In this document: in pieces, positions 34,673-43,487 of the stretch
Layout: every line of letters starts with the position of its first letter
Numbering within the stretch: the first letter of the stretch is position 1
DNA from: a virus
IMG/VR virus record: IMGVR_UViG_3300038462_000040
Coordinates: 62,001-126,000 of that record
Direction: 5' to 3' (one strand)
DNA: 64,000 bases
Notes under the pieces: generated by a model
Told to the model about the DNA's origin: nothing
What the model saw: only the letters and a program-made list of their open reading frames with translations
The model's database searches: none
Translations under genes and position numbers: made by a program

Positions 34673-36157
34673 ATGAATCATAAACCAACACCAGAACAAG
34701 AAAGAATTTTTCTTTTTACAAAAAAAAGACCCGAAAATATACTTATTAAAGCCTTCGCAGGATGTGGAAAAACCTCAACTATTGTTGAAGCAGTTAAATT
34801 ACTACCACAAAATAAAAATATTATGTTTTTAGCATTTAATAAACATATTCAAGAAGAATTAAAAACCAAACTACCTGAATATGTTAGATGTTATACTACT
34901 TATGGTCTTGGTACTTCAGCAATTAAAAGAAAATATGGTGATAAAATTCAATTTGATGAATTTAAAGCAGATAAGATAATATTAAAAAAATCAAAAAGTT
35001 GGGAATTACATGATGAATTTAAAGATGAAGAAGAAATTGGATTTTATTTAAATAACATAAAAAAACTCGCTAATTTATGTAGATTAACACTTACTACAAA
35101 ATCAGAATATATTCCATATATTTCCGAAAGATATGATATTCCAATAAATAAACCAAAAGATATTAAAAGAGTATTAAAAGTCTTGGATGAAATGACAATA
35201 GATAGAAAAACATTTGATTATACAGATATGATATATTTACCTGCTGTTGATAATAGTATTTGGATGTTTCCTCAAGATTATGTTTTTATTGATGAAATAC
35301 AGGATTTAAATAGATGCCAAATTAAAATTGTTGAAAAAATATTAAAAAAAGATAAAACAAATGGAAAAATTATTGGTAGATTAATTAGTGTCGGAGATTT
35401 TTTCCAAGGGGTCTACGGTTTCAACGCAGCAGATGACAAGTCTTTCGAATGGTTTGAAAAATTTCCAAATACAAAAATACTTCCACTTTCAGTATCATTT
35501 AGATGTTCAAAAAATGTGATAAAAAAAGCACAAGAAATTGTTCCTGATATTAAAGCATTAGATAATGCCCCTGATGGTATAGTAAGAGATGGTAATGTAA
35601 TTACTGAAGCGCAAAGTGGTGATTTTGTATTATGTAGAACTACAATGCCATTAGTAAAACTATTTTTTGAATTTCTTACACTACATAGAAAAGCAATTAT
35701 TAAAGGCTCTGATATTGGTGTACATCTTATTGAATTAATTGGTAAAATTAATAATATTGATAAATTAATTAAATTCTGGGAAAAAGAATTAGCAACATTT
35801 AGACGTGATTTAATGTCAGAAGGAATATTAAATCCTAATGAACATAGTGGATATACTGCTCTTGAAGATAAGGTGATGACATTATTATTTTTAGCCAGAC
35901 TTTCTGATAGTATTATTGATTTAAAATATAAAATAAAAACAATATTTACTGATGAAATACAAGGAATTTGTTTAAGTACTGTACATAAAATCAAAGGTTT
36001 AGAAGCTAATAGAGTTTTTATAATCAGACCTGATTTATTACCGTTACAAAATGTTAAATCTTGGCAATATATTCAAGAAAAAAACCTTGAATATGTGGCT
36101 TATACAAGAGCTAAACTTGAACTAATATTTGATAGAAATTGGACAGATGAAAAATAA
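34673..36157 (+). CDS. SF1 DNA helicase, UvrD/Rep-like
   Basis: The 494-residue protein carries the helicase motifs in order: TPEQERIF (Q-like), AFAGCGKTST (Walker A, about 30-39), YTTYGLG (Ia region), YVFIDEIQDLN (Walker B, about 205-215), GDFFQGVYGFNAAD (motif III, about 246), SFRCS (motif IV), STVHKIKGLEANRVF (V) and YVAYTRAKLELIF (VI). It is a compact ATP-driven 3'-5' type helicase, probably for replication or recombination. The promoter is host-like, consistent with early expression. It is not Dda-like in its C-terminal motifs but closer to UvrD. Confidence 0.9.
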   Translation: MNHKPTPEQERIFLFTKKRPENILIKAFAGCGKTSTIVEAVKLLPQNKNIMFLAFNKHIQEELKTKLPEYVRCYTTYGLGTSAIKRKYGDKIQFDEFKADKIILKKSKSWELHDEFKDEEEIGFYLNNIKKLANLCRLTLTTKSEYIPYISERYDIPINKPKDIKRVLKVLDEMTIDRKTFDYTDMIYLPAVDNSIWMFPQDYVFIDEIQDLNRCQIKIVEKILKKDKTNGKIIGRLISVGDFFQGVYGFNAADDKSFEWFEKFPNTKILPLSVSFRCSKNVIKKAQEIVPDIKALDNAPDGIVRDGNVITEAQSGDFVLCRTTMPLVKLFFEFLTLHRKAIIKGSDIGVHLIELIGKINNIDKLIKFWEKELATFRRDLMSEGILNPNEHSGYTALEDKVMTLLFLARLSDSIIDLKYKIKTIFTDEIQGICLSTVHKIKGLEANRVFIIRPDLLPLQNVKSWQYIQEKNLEYVAYTRAKLELIFDRNWTDEK

Positions 36158-36168
36158 TAAATTATAAT

Positions 36169-36450
36169 ATGGAATGGAAAGTTAAAATCGAAAGAAAAGA
36201 AAATCAAAGGATTGTTGTAAAATTCAATCCAGAAGCAGAACATTTATATTTTTATGGTCAATATAAACCTCATAATCAAGAATGGGTGACATTTAGTGAA
36301 AATAAATGTAAAATATTTGATATTGATGCAAATACAATTCAAGAAACATTATTAAGTACTTATGAAATAATGAAAAAAAGACTTGATAAATATAATGAAA
36401 TTGCAGAAGGATTTACTTTAATTAAAGTAATCGAAATTCAGGAAAAATAA
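36169..36450 (+). CDS. Hypothetical protein (93 aa)
   Basis: A 93-residue protein of the pattern 'EWKVKIERKENQRIVVKFNP...LYFYGQYKP', beta-rich then helical. It is the last gene of the helicase operon and is unrecognised. It converges with the membrane protein gene at 36455-36820. Confidence 0.6.
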   Translation: MEWKVKIERKENQRIVVKFNPEAEHLYFYGQYKPHNQEWVTFSENKCKIFDIDANTIQETLLSTYEIMKKRLDKYNEIAEGFTLIKVIEIQEK

Positions 36451-36454
36451 ATTA

Positions 36455-36820
36455 TTATTTAGTGTTTGCACCCATATTGCTTCCAAGTGAACCGCCAGTA
36501 TTAGCAATAGGTTTTTCGTGATTTTGATTTTCTTTATTCATTGCTTCAATCGTTGCATTTAATGAACCAATCGAAGAATTAATATTACCAAGTTTATCAT
36601 AAAATATTTGATTTTGTGATTTTTGGTCTTCAAACATTTTGCTATAAACCTTTTCAGTATTATCAACTTTTGGTACTATAACAATTTGATAAAACCCATA
36701 GAAAATTCCTAATATTGTACCTATTGTAGCAAAAAAACTTTTTAAAGTAAACACTATTTGAGTATTTGCATTTATTTGTACTTTAGTATTTATATCTGTT
36801 GTAGTTACTTTCTTTCTCAT
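36455..36820 (-). CDS. Membrane-anchored coiled-coil protein
   Basis: The start is set at 36820 (MRKKVTTTDINTKVQ), eight bases after the stop of the upstream secreted-protein gene; the longer frame would overlap that gene. The 121-residue product has one membrane helix (SFFATIGTILGIFYGFYQIV), then a coiled-coil-like segment (NINSSIGSLNATIEAMNK) and a Gly/Asn-rich tail. With the preceding secreted protein it forms a two-gene unit of the style of lysis spanins. This is context only. Confidence 0.6.
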   Translation of the reverse strand: MRKKVTTTDINTKVQINANTQIVFTLKSFFATIGTILGIFYGFYQIVIVPKVDNTEKVYSKMFEDQKSQNQIFYDKLGNINSSIGSLNATIEAMNKENQNHEKPIANTGGSLGSNMGANTK

Positions 36821-36827
36821 TATTTCT

Positions 36828-37310
36828 TTATTTATTTTGAAAATAATTAGAACTTTCCCAAGAAATTTTAATATTAATTGTATCATTGCTTGTTTCATAC
36901 CAGTAAATTATTGTTGGTTTAGTATCAATTATTGCAGTAAATCCATTTGGAAATTGTTCATGTGTAACTTCAATGTCATTAATAAATACTTTTGCATTAT
37001 ATATCCATGTCTTTACTAAAATATTATTTCTTTTTGATTCACTAATTAAAACTAATTCATATCTATATTTAGGTAAATTAGCTACTGTTTTTTGTGTAAT
37101 ATTATAATTAGCATATGTTAAAACTTTTTGTTTTGTTATATAAGATGAAATAATAATTTTATCTACATATACATTATCTATAGATTTATCCACTGCCACA
37201 TTACTCCAAGTACCAAGAGTATCATAAACAATTTTTTTATCATAAGATTGTGCTTTTAATGTTAAAATTGGAATAAACATTAAAAATAACAAAAAATATA
37301 ATTTTTTCAT
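36828..37310 (-). CDS. Secreted protein with signal peptide
   Basis: The 160-residue protein begins with a cleavable signal peptide (MKKLYFLLFLMFIPILTLKA, cut likely before QSYDK). A mature domain follows that is rich in beta strands and Tyr/Ile/Asn (YVDKIIISSYITKQKVLTYA). It is a periplasmic or cell-surface protein made by a phage, with a late-type promoter motif. It is paired with the downstream membrane protein. A spanin-like, receptor-masking or host-modifying role is possible; no family is recognised. Confidence 0.65.
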   Translation of the reverse strand: MKKLYFLLFLMFIPILTLKAQSYDKKIVYDTLGTWSNVAVDKSIDNVYVDKIIISSYITKQKVLTYANYNITQKTVANLPKYRYELVLISESKRNNILVKTWIYNAKVFINDIEVTHEQFPNGFTAIIDTKPTIIYWYETSNDTINIKISWESSNYFQNK

Positions 37311-37326
37311 AGTATTACTATTATTG

Positions 37327-37336
37327 CTATAAATAC
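37327..37336 (-). promoter_or_regulatory. Late-type motif before secreted protein gene
   Basis: GTATTTATAG, 16 bases before the ATG. Confidence 0.5.
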
Positions 37337-37347
37337 TTCAATATAAA

Positions 37348-37379
37348 TAAAAAAAGGGATTGAATTCAATCCCTTTTTT
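37348..37379 (-). terminator. Terminator after major capsid gene
   Basis: AAAAAAAGGGATTGAATTCA plus ATCCCTTTTTT is a perfect 11-bp or longer palindrome with a T-tract. It ends the protease-scaffold-capsid transcription unit. Confidence 0.88.
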
Positions 37380-37400
37380 CTTTATTTATTACTTAATTGA

Positions 37401-39086
37401 TTACTGTAAGTCACCAATTCCAAATGTCTGTAAACCATCACAGTAAATTCTACCATAATATCTGTTCAATACCATTTTCTTTGCATAACGAGTCATGATA
37501 CCACGAATCGGTGTAAAGTCAAATGGATTGTACATTACAGGAGTTAACTGCATTGGTACGTATGGAGCATATATGTAACCTGTTTCCAAGATACTTGTTC
37601 CTTTATGACCAATTAATACTGTATTAGCTGGTGAATAAGGGTCACGATATACTAAATATCTTCCACTAAGAGTACCGATTTTTTCAATACCCATGTTATA
37701 CTTATCCTGTTCAGGAGCAGCATTACTTACATGGAAATATTCAAGGTCATCGAATACTGCACTTACTTCAGGAGATACAACTACCCATGATGCACCACCA
37801 CGCAATGTCGATTTGTGGATTTGAGCAGAAATTTGGTTAATCTTTGTTACCAAAGTTTGATTCCAGTCTTTCTGTACACCATAGTAAGTGTTAGTTCCTT
37901 TACGAAGTCCGTTATAGTCCCAACGAGCAGTCCAAGCAGCACCTCTACGTAAATCACGAAGAATTTCACGGTCAATTTCAGCAGCCATTTGTTCTGACAA
38001 TAAAGCTGTTAATTCAGCTTCAGCGTCAATGTTATGGAATGCACTAACGTCCTGTGCCAATTCAGGTGTCCACATAGCACGCATTTTACGTGTTTCTACA
38101 GATACTGTTACTTGGTCAAGTACGAAAGTTACTTCAGCCATTCTTGAATCTTCTTCAAGGTCGCTGTAAGTTCTATAAATTGCTTTAAATGTAGTTGTGC
38201 CAGTTGTGCCAGACAATGGTTGATAACCATTTGCGCCCGGATATTGAAGGTCAACAACAAAAACAATTTGTCCTAATTTATTAACAATACCTTGTCCATA
38301 TTTCTGAACTTTTACGTTGAAAGGAATAGGATTACCAGCTACAATAGTTTCACTTGCATAAGGAGCAGGTGCGGTTAAAGTCTTATTTGATATGATATGT
38401 AAACCAGCAAGGAAAGATTCAGTATCAATCTGAACACCAGCAGGACCGATTAATTTACCATCATTAGTAGTTGAAAAACCGCTAAGTGTTATTGTTGCAA
38501 ATTTGTCAGTACCAAGTGTGAATGCTGCAACTGTAGTTGCACCAGTAGCTACACTCATTGTACCTTTTGAACGGTCAAATAATGAAGTACCTTCATCGTT
38601 ATATGAAGTTGCATAGAATGCATCATACAATGAACGTGTTTCAAATTGTGTTAAACTTGTGGTTGGTTTTTCAGCAGCGTTGCCATAAGCACCGTCTGGT
38701 GATGTGTGTAAATTACCCGGAGTGGTTGTTGTAGTAGAGCTATCTACTCTAACACTTGTTTTTGGGTTAATATAGTACAATTTACCAATAGGTAAGTTAA
38801 GTGCTTGTACAGACACGATATCATTTGCTAACAATTTAGCAAATACTCTTCGGATTACAGGGAATGCAACAGTTTCGAACTGACCACTTGAAGAAGAATC
38901 ACTTGATTCATTAATCATATGTGACAATTGATTTTCAAACAATTGTGCGCAGTTTTCTTTTACGTTACCTTCCAAACCTTCTAACAAACCGATTTTTTCC
39001 CATCTGTTAGTAGTTATTTCTCTTTGTTCACGGAGTTGTTTTAATCCAATATTACCAACTTCCGCAGATTCCATTAAAAATCCCAT
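37401..39086 (-). CDS. 23: Major capsid protein, T4 gp23-like
   Basis: The 561-residue protein is the shell subunit. The N-terminus has TTNRWEKIGLLEGLEG and AQLFENQLSHM, aligned with T4 gp23 (NKWKPLLEGEGL and AKIFENQ). The shell core has FPVIRRVFAKLLANDIVSVQ, SVETRKMRAMWTPELAQDV, a MAAEIDREILRDLRRGAA helix, and the C-terminal YAPYVPMQLTPVMYNPFDFT and GIMTRYAKKMVLNRYYGRI. A candidate maturation cleavage site is INE|S after residue 60, with the acidic and Ser-rich leader removed by the gp21-like protease. The gene follows the scaffold gene by 24 bases with no separate promoter motif, so it is read from upstream. Confidence 0.95.
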   Translation of the reverse strand: MGFLMESAEVGNIGLKQLREQREITTNRWEKIGLLEGLEGNVKENCAQLFENQLSHMINESSDSSSSGQFETVAFPVIRRVFAKLLANDIVSVQALNLPIGKLYYINPKTSVRVDSSTTTTTPGNLHTSPDGAYGNAAEKPTTSLTQFETRSLYDAFYATSYNDEGTSLFDRSKGTMSVATGATTVAAFTLGTDKFATITLSGFSTTNDGKLIGPAGVQIDTESFLAGLHIISNKTLTAPAPYASETIVAGNPIPFNVKVQKYGQGIVNKLGQIVFVVDLQYPGANGYQPLSGTTGTTTFKAIYRTYSDLEEDSRMAEVTFVLDQVTVSVETRKMRAMWTPELAQDVSAFHNIDAEAELTALLSEQMAAEIDREILRDLRRGAAWTARWDYNGLRKGTNTYYGVQKDWNQTLVTKINQISAQIHKSTLRGGASWVVVSPEVSAVFDDLEYFHVSNAAPEQDKYNMGIEKIGTLSGRYLVYRDPYSPANTVLIGHKGTSILETGYIYAPYVPMQLTPVMYNPFDFTPIRGIMTRYAKKMVLNRYYGRIYCDGLQTFGIGDLQ

Positions 39087-39110
39087 TTTATTTATTTATT
39101 TAATTTTTTT

Positions 39111-40751
39111 TTAATTAATTATTTTTTTGCTTCTTGATTTTTCTACATACTCAATTAAATGTTTCATTCTATTAATGTGTTCATTATTTTCGTATGCCGT
39201 TTTTTCAACTACTTCATCAAGTTTTTGTTTTGAAGACGGTTGTATCGAAGCAGATACTTTGTTTTCAATGTTTTCAGTTAAAGTTTTACGGCTACCTTTC
39301 ATTTCAGTAAGGATTGCTTTATACTTTTTCTGTGATTCAGCAATTGTATCAATTTTTTTAAATTCATTGATAATTTTAATTTTATCATCTTGCGTTAATG
39401 CCAATGTTTCATTTACCAAAAGGTTATTTACATGAGCCAAATTGGTATTGAATGTTGCCATTTCTTTCAATTGATTGCGATATTTTTCCAATGCAGATTT
39501 ATATTGTTCCACTAATGTAGTTACTGATTGTTTGTATTTCTTAGTTTCATTTAATTGTTTTGTTAATTTCTTATTTTCATCAATTAAACCACCAAGTTTT
39601 TTATCAGATTCGGTTTGAAGACCACTACGCATTTTGTTTGCTGCAGCAGTATCTCTATATCCTTTACCGGGTATAGTTGCTGTTACTTTTTTCATATTTG
39701 CAAGTGTTTGTGTTTTACTTTCTTCAATTTCACTTTCTGAAACACCACTACCACCTAATACGGCTTCAACGTCTTTGTCAGTAATTGGTTCTTCATCAAT
39801 AAGTTTGTCAGTAGGACCTTGTGCATGCTGTGTATTTATTTGACTGTCCGTGCCATAAGTTTGAGCACCATCAGTTGCACCACCAGCGTGCATTTCTTCT
39901 ATGTTTTTTTCGTCAATAAGTTTATCAGTAGGACCTTGTGCGTGTTGTGTATTTATTTGACTGTCAGTGCCATAAGTTTGAGCACCATCAGTTGCACCAC
40001 CAGCATGCATTTCTTCCATATTATTACCCATTGATTTAATCATTTCATCAATTTGACTTCTCATATTAACTAATTGATTAAATGCAATTCCTTTATTGCC
40101 TTTTTCCATATATGAAGGTGATTCTGGTGCGATACCTTTCAGTTCCTCACCAAGTCCTTGCATAGTTGAAATTTCTTGTTCGATTTCATCCATTGTAATG
40201 ACTTCATCTTCATTTCCTGCACCTTCTAAAGCAGAACCTACTCCATCAACATCAAGTTCTGTTATGTTAAATTCTTCAGTTTGAAGTGGTTTTTTTGCTT
40301 TTTCATCGAAAGGTTTGCCGTCACCAGCAGTTTCTTCGACTTTTTGAACACCCTTTGCTTTTTCTTTATAAGGGTCACTTTTGCCTACAGTATCAGTGAT
40401 TTTTACATCTTCTTCAACTTTTGCCACTTTTTTTGCTGGTTCTGTGAATACACCATCTTTTCCAGCAATTTCTTCAACCTTTTTGGTCTCTTTTACTTCT
40501 TTTTTCATATCAGATTCTTTATTTGATTCGGTTTCACCTACAACTATAGGTTCTTTTGTTTCGTCAAGTTTTTTATATGACTCTTTTGTTTTTTTATTTT
40601 TATTTTGTAATTCTTCCTTTAATAAGTTATTAAACTTTTCAGGAAATTCTTCAGCTAATTTTTGTTTAGCATTAGCTTCCGCAGATTCCTTGATTGCATT
40701 ATAATCAGTTAATGCTTCTTTGATTATCGATGATTTCTTATCGTCTTTCAT
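39111..40751 (-). CDS. 22: Prohead core / scaffold protein, gp22-like
   Basis: The start is set at 40751 (MKDDKKSSIIKEALTDYN), because the longer frame runs through the promoter motif. The 546-residue product is strongly acidic and helical, Lys/Glu-rich, as expected for the internal scaffold that the protease digests. The order protease-scaffold-capsid is that of T4 genes 21-22-23. Residues about 260-340 contain a 39-residue unit (EEMHAGGATDGAQTYGTDSQ...) present twice in tandem. The C-terminal region has LxE/IxE-type sites (TLTEN). T4 gp22 is 269 residues, so this is about twice as long. Confidence 0.75.
   Translation of the reverse strand: MKDDKKSSIIKEALTDYNAIKESAEANAKQKLAEEFPEKFNNLLKEELQNKNKKTKESYKKLDETKEPIVVGETESNKESDMKKEVKETKKVEEIAGKDGVFTEPAKKVAKVEEDVKITDTVGKSDPYKEKAKGVQKVEETAGDGKPFDEKAKKPLQTEEFNITELDVDGVGSALEGAGNEDEVITMDEIEQEISTMQGLGEELKGIAPESPSYMEKGNKGIAFNQLVNMRSQIDEMIKSMGNNMEEMHAGGATDGAQTYGTDSQINTQHAQGPTDKLIDEKNIEEMHAGGATDGAQTYGTDSQINTQHAQGPTDKLIDEEPITDKDVEAVLGGSGVSESEIEESKTQTLANMKKVTATIPGKGYRDTAAANKMRSGLQTESDKKLGGLIDENKKLTKQLNETKKYKQSVTTLVEQYKSALEKYRNQLKEMATFNTNLAHVNNLLVNETLALTQDDKIKIINEFKKIDTIAESQKKYKAILTEMKGSRKTLTENIENKVSASIQPSSKQKLDEVVEKTAYENNEHINRMKHLIEYVEKSRSKKIIN
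39796..40022. repeat. Two tandem copies of a 117-base unit in the scaffold gene
   Basis: Copies at 39796-39905 and 39913-40022 (period 117 bases, 39 codons) differ at a few positions only. They encode the same peptide twice, ending in QGPTDKLIDE. Confidence 0.9.
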
Positions 40752-40784
40752 ATTATTAATGTCGTAACTAATACCATAATTTTT

Positions 40785-40794
40785 ATATAAATAC
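40785..40794 (-). promoter_or_regulatory. Late-type motif before scaffold gene
   Basis: GTATTTATAT, 33 bases before the ATG at 40751. It lies inside the longer reading frame, which supports the shorter start. Confidence 0.6.
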
Positions 40795-40850
40795 ATTCTC
40801 TTTACGAAAAAGTGTAATTACATACTAAAATTCTTATTTGTAAGTCTTTT

Positions 40851-42779
40851 TTATAATAAGAAATTATTAATTGCTTTTATTATTTTACCTTCTTCTTCCT
40901 TAATAAGAATACCATTTTTGTTTATATAATTCTCACCAAAACTTTTATCACCACGTTTTTCTGGAAATAAATATGCACCCGGAGTACTTGGAGTTGAAAC
41001 TAAATCGAAACCAATTAATTCAAAATCTCCTTGAACTAAATTTTCACCATTTATTTCTTTAAGTGTTCCAACACCACGACTTGAAATTCCTAATTTAATT
41101 TTGTTTTGCAAATACAAAACAATTTTATCACCAATTACAGAAACAACACCATATCTAATATATCCGGGACTAACAATTATTTTTAATTGACCATATAACA
41201 CATTTTCTTGTTCACCAGTACCCCACCACATTTTAGTAATCATATGAGAAATATTTTGAAGTGATATGATACTGGAATTACCTGTCCAATGTGATTTACC
41301 ATTTACTTTAATTAAAAAATTTCCATTTTTTACTCTTACACAAGCAATATTATCATCGAAATTTATTTCACTTATTTTTATACTTCTTTTATCTAAATAA
41401 ATATGTTTTGTTTTTGAAATATTTAAATTATATTGTAAATGACTATTTTCTAATTTAATTAATCTTTTTTTATTTGCGTCTTCAGTAATATACTCAACAG
41501 TACCATCAGAAAGAATCATTTCCCTTTTTAATATTTTATGGTCAATAATTTCTCTATCTTTTGGTTGATAAGTAGTAATATTACCACAGCCACCAATCTT
41601 AATTAAAACTTCATGTAAATCTTCAATTAATTGTTTTGATATCGAAAAAACTGATTCTTTACGTATTTTATTGATAGTTTTATTTTTTATTAATCTTCCA
41701 TCACCTAATTCAAACCATCTAAACAATATTTTCAATAAATCGGAAGATGCTTGTTTTAATTCAATAGGAATATATTTATTAAATGAATCACCTAAAACAT
41801 ATAAATAATCATATAATCTAGCATCATTTATGTGATATTGACATTTACCATCATTATGTTCATCCTTCCAATATTTAAAAGGTAATTTTTTTAATAAATT
41901 TTCGATTATTATTTTCTTTTCAATATTCTTTTGTGTTATAACAACATCGTATCCCTTTAATTTATATTGATTTGATTTAGTTCCACCACAATGACCTTCA
42001 GCTAAATATATTCCTATAAATGCAAACCAATCTTCAGATTTAATATTTATTGATTTTGTGTATTTTTCGATTAAGTCATGTTTATAGTTAAAACTTAAAG
42101 TATTTTTATTTACACCGTTTAAAGTAAAATATTCCAAATATTGACCATTCCATTTAGCAGTTTTTAATATTTTATATTTACCTGACGATAAAATATTATT
42201 TTTATTATCATAAATATCTTTAGCATAATAATATTCTTGTTTACGTTTAGAATCTTCTAATAAAAATCTATGATTTGCAGTAACCGTTAAATCAATATTA
42301 GTTCCCAAAAATTTATACATTTTGCCTTCATATGGCATATATATTTTTTTATCGATTTTTTGAATCTCAATTTGATTAGTATCTATATTAAGTGTTAAAA
42401 TTTCTTCATTGTCTGAAATATCTTTAAACCATTTCCAACCACTCTTTGTAAGTATTTGAGAATTAGATGCTTGCACACAATCGGGATGGTCTGCTTCTGA
42501 TACTGCACTATTTGTATTAACTAATTCCTGATATATTTTAACTTGTGGTATTAAAACATCTTTGGGATAAATTCGACCATTTTTGTTTTTAACACCCCAT
42601 TTTTGTAATATACAATTAACTAAAACTGGTTCATTAGGTTTAAGTTCAAAATTTTCATTAAGAATATCTTTATTAATTTCAGAACTAATATATCCTGCGT
42701 CATGTTCTATAAGAATCCCAAATCCTGTTTGACCTGCTTGTATTATTTTACTTTCGTTTAAAGGAAATATCATACTCAT
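40851..42779 (-). CDS. 21: Prohead protease (gp21-like) interrupted by an intein
   Basis: The 642-residue precursor is a prohead protease with a 401-residue intein at residues 101-501. The spliced protein would be 241 residues, near T4 gp21 (212). Extein motifs are VSEADHPD (catalytic His, 93-100), then SSIISLQNISHMITKMWW, and KLGISSRGVGTL with the likely catalytic Ser. A late FELIGFDLVSTPSTPGAYLF segment follows. An LNE site at residues 7-9 could be a self-cleavage site. The enzyme cleaves scaffold and capsid proteins after LxE/IxE. It lies upstream of scaffold and capsid and has its own promoter motif. The splice is read from sequence, not shown. Confidence 0.9.
   Translation of the reverse strand: MSMIFPLNESKIIQAGQTGFGILIEHDAGYISSEINKDILNENFELKPNEPVLVNCILQKWGVKNKNGRIYPKDVLIPQVKIYQELVNTNSAVSEADHPDCVQASNSQILTKSGWKWFKDISDNEEILTLNIDTNQIEIQKIDKKIYMPYEGKMYKFLGTNIDLTVTANHRFLLEDSKRKQEYYYAKDIYDNKNNILSSGKYKILKTAKWNGQYLEYFTLNGVNKNTLSFNYKHDLIEKYTKSINIKSEDWFAFIGIYLAEGHCGGTKSNQYKLKGYDVVITQKNIEKKIIIENLLKKLPFKYWKDEHNDGKCQYHINDARLYDYLYVLGDSFNKYIPIELKQASSDLLKILFRWFELGDGRLIKNKTINKIRKESVFSISKQLIEDLHEVLIKIGGCGNITTYQPKDREIIDHKILKREMILSDGTVEYITEDANKKRLIKLENSHLQYNLNISKTKHIYLDKRSIKISEINFDDNIACVRVKNGNFLIKVNGKSHWTGNSSIISLQNISHMITKMWWGTGEQENVLYGQLKIIVSPGYIRYGVVSVIGDKIVLYLQNKIKLGISSRGVGTLKEINGENLVQGDFELIGFDLVSTPSTPGAYLFPEKRGDKSFGENYINKNGILIKEEEGKIIKAINNFLL
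41277..42479 (-). mobile_element. LAGLIDADG intein in prohead protease
   Basis: It begins with Cys101 (CVQASNSQILTKSGWKWFKD, block A). It has block B with TANHRF, two LAGLIDADG helices (FIGIYLAEGHC and FRWFELGDGRL), and ends NGNFLIKVNGKSHWTGN before Ser502. The penultimate residue is Gly instead of the usual His. It is inserted directly after the catalytic His segment HPD. All blocks are present, so it is likely active in splicing and homing. Confidence 0.92.
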
Positions 42780-42794
42780 TATTAAATGTCTTTT

Positions 42795-42804
42795 ATATAA
42801 ATAG
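42795..42804 (-). promoter_or_regulatory. Variant late-type motif before protease gene
   Basis: CTATTTATAT, 15 bases before the ATG at 42779. Confidence 0.5.
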
Positions 42805-42813
42805 TTTCAAATG

Positions 42814-42969
42814 CTATTTTATTTCAACAGCTATTTTAGGTTTTTCTTCTTTAATTATATTTTCTTTATAATCATTTGTATTTTCAATAAATATCTGAGT
42901 TTCTAATTCTGCTAATATATTATTAAGCAATAAATTAATTTCCTTGAGTTTATCTAATTTTTTTTGCAT
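42814..42969 (-). CDS. Small coiled-coil protein (51 aa)
   Basis: An intact ORF (MQKKLDKLKEINLLLNNIL...) fills the gap between the protease gene and the membrane protein gene on the same strand. It is predicted helical. It starts 12 bases after the stop of the upstream gene. Unrecognised. Confidence 0.5.
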   Translation of the reverse strand: MQKKLDKLKEINLLLNNILAELETQIFIENTNDYKENIIKEEKPKIAVEIK

Positions 42970-42981
42970 AAAACATAAGGA

Positions 42982-43395
42982 TTATTCTGGGATTGTTATT
43001 TTTCTTACTTGCAATTGAATTTCATCAAGTTTTTTTAAGATTTTTTCAGATTCTACTCTACCAATTTTTTCACTTAAATCTAATAATATTGAAACGCCAT
43101 TTAATACATGTAATGTTTCTTTTTCAGATTCCATCCATTGACGATTTCTTTCTTCTTCACGCTTAAGCATTTCAATTCTAATTTTTTCTAAAGTATCTGA
43201 ATGTTCTTTTCTGATAATATCAACCTTTGCAACATGTTGTTGTTGTATTAATTTTATTTCTGCACTTTTTTTCTTTAATGCTCTCATCATAACCAATGTT
43301 ATTGGAAAAAATAATATTCCTGAAACAATAAATAAATAAAAAAATATATTTTGCCATATTTGCACTTGTAATAATATTGATTGAAATAACATCAT
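42982..43395 (-). CDS. Membrane-anchored coiled-coil protein
   Basis: The 137-residue protein has an N-terminal membrane helix (IFFYLFIVSGILFFPITLVM). A long charged coiled coil follows (VAKVDIIRKEHSDTLEKIRI; ILKKLDEIQLQVRKITI). It precedes the small coiled-coil gene and the protease on the same strand and has a variant late motif. It may be a lysis i-spanin-like or assembly factor; unrecognised. Confidence 0.6.
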   Translation of the reverse strand: MMLFQSILLQVQIWQNIFFYLFIVSGILFFPITLVMMRALKKKSAEIKLIQQQHVAKVDIIRKEHSDTLEKIRIEMLKREEERNRQWMESEKETLHVLNGVSILLDLSEKIGRVESEKILKKLDEIQLQVRKITIPE

Positions 43396-43405
43396 TTTCG
43401 TTTTC

Positions 43406-43415
43406 TAATAAATAG
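43406..43415 (-). promoter_or_regulatory. Variant late-type motif before 43395 gene
   Basis: CTATTTATTA, 10 bases before the ATG. Confidence 0.4.
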
Positions 43416-43464
43416 TATAAATAACTCGATTGTCTTTACTAATTTTTATATTTTTTGTTATTCT

Positions 43465-43474
43465 GTATTTATAT
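43465..43474 (+). promoter_or_regulatory. Late-type motif before 43488 gene
   Basis: GTATTTATAT, 13 bases before the ATG of the 1539-residue protein. Confidence 0.6.
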
Positions 43475-43487
43475 AAAAAATTGATAG

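Noticed and set aside
36821-36898. 26-codon extension of the membrane protein 36455-36820
   Set aside because: It overlaps the end of the upstream secreted-protein gene and lacks a leader. The ATG at 36820 follows that stop by eight bases.
39127-40704. Plus-strand ORFs opposite the scaffold gene
   Set aside because: Ser/Phe-rich frames mirror a Lys/Glu-rich coding sequence. The overlap is full and no start signal is seen.
40752-40796. Fifteen-codon extension of the scaffold protein (MYLYKNYG...)
   Set aside because: These codons are the promoter motif itself. The ATG at 40751 leaves a normal leader.
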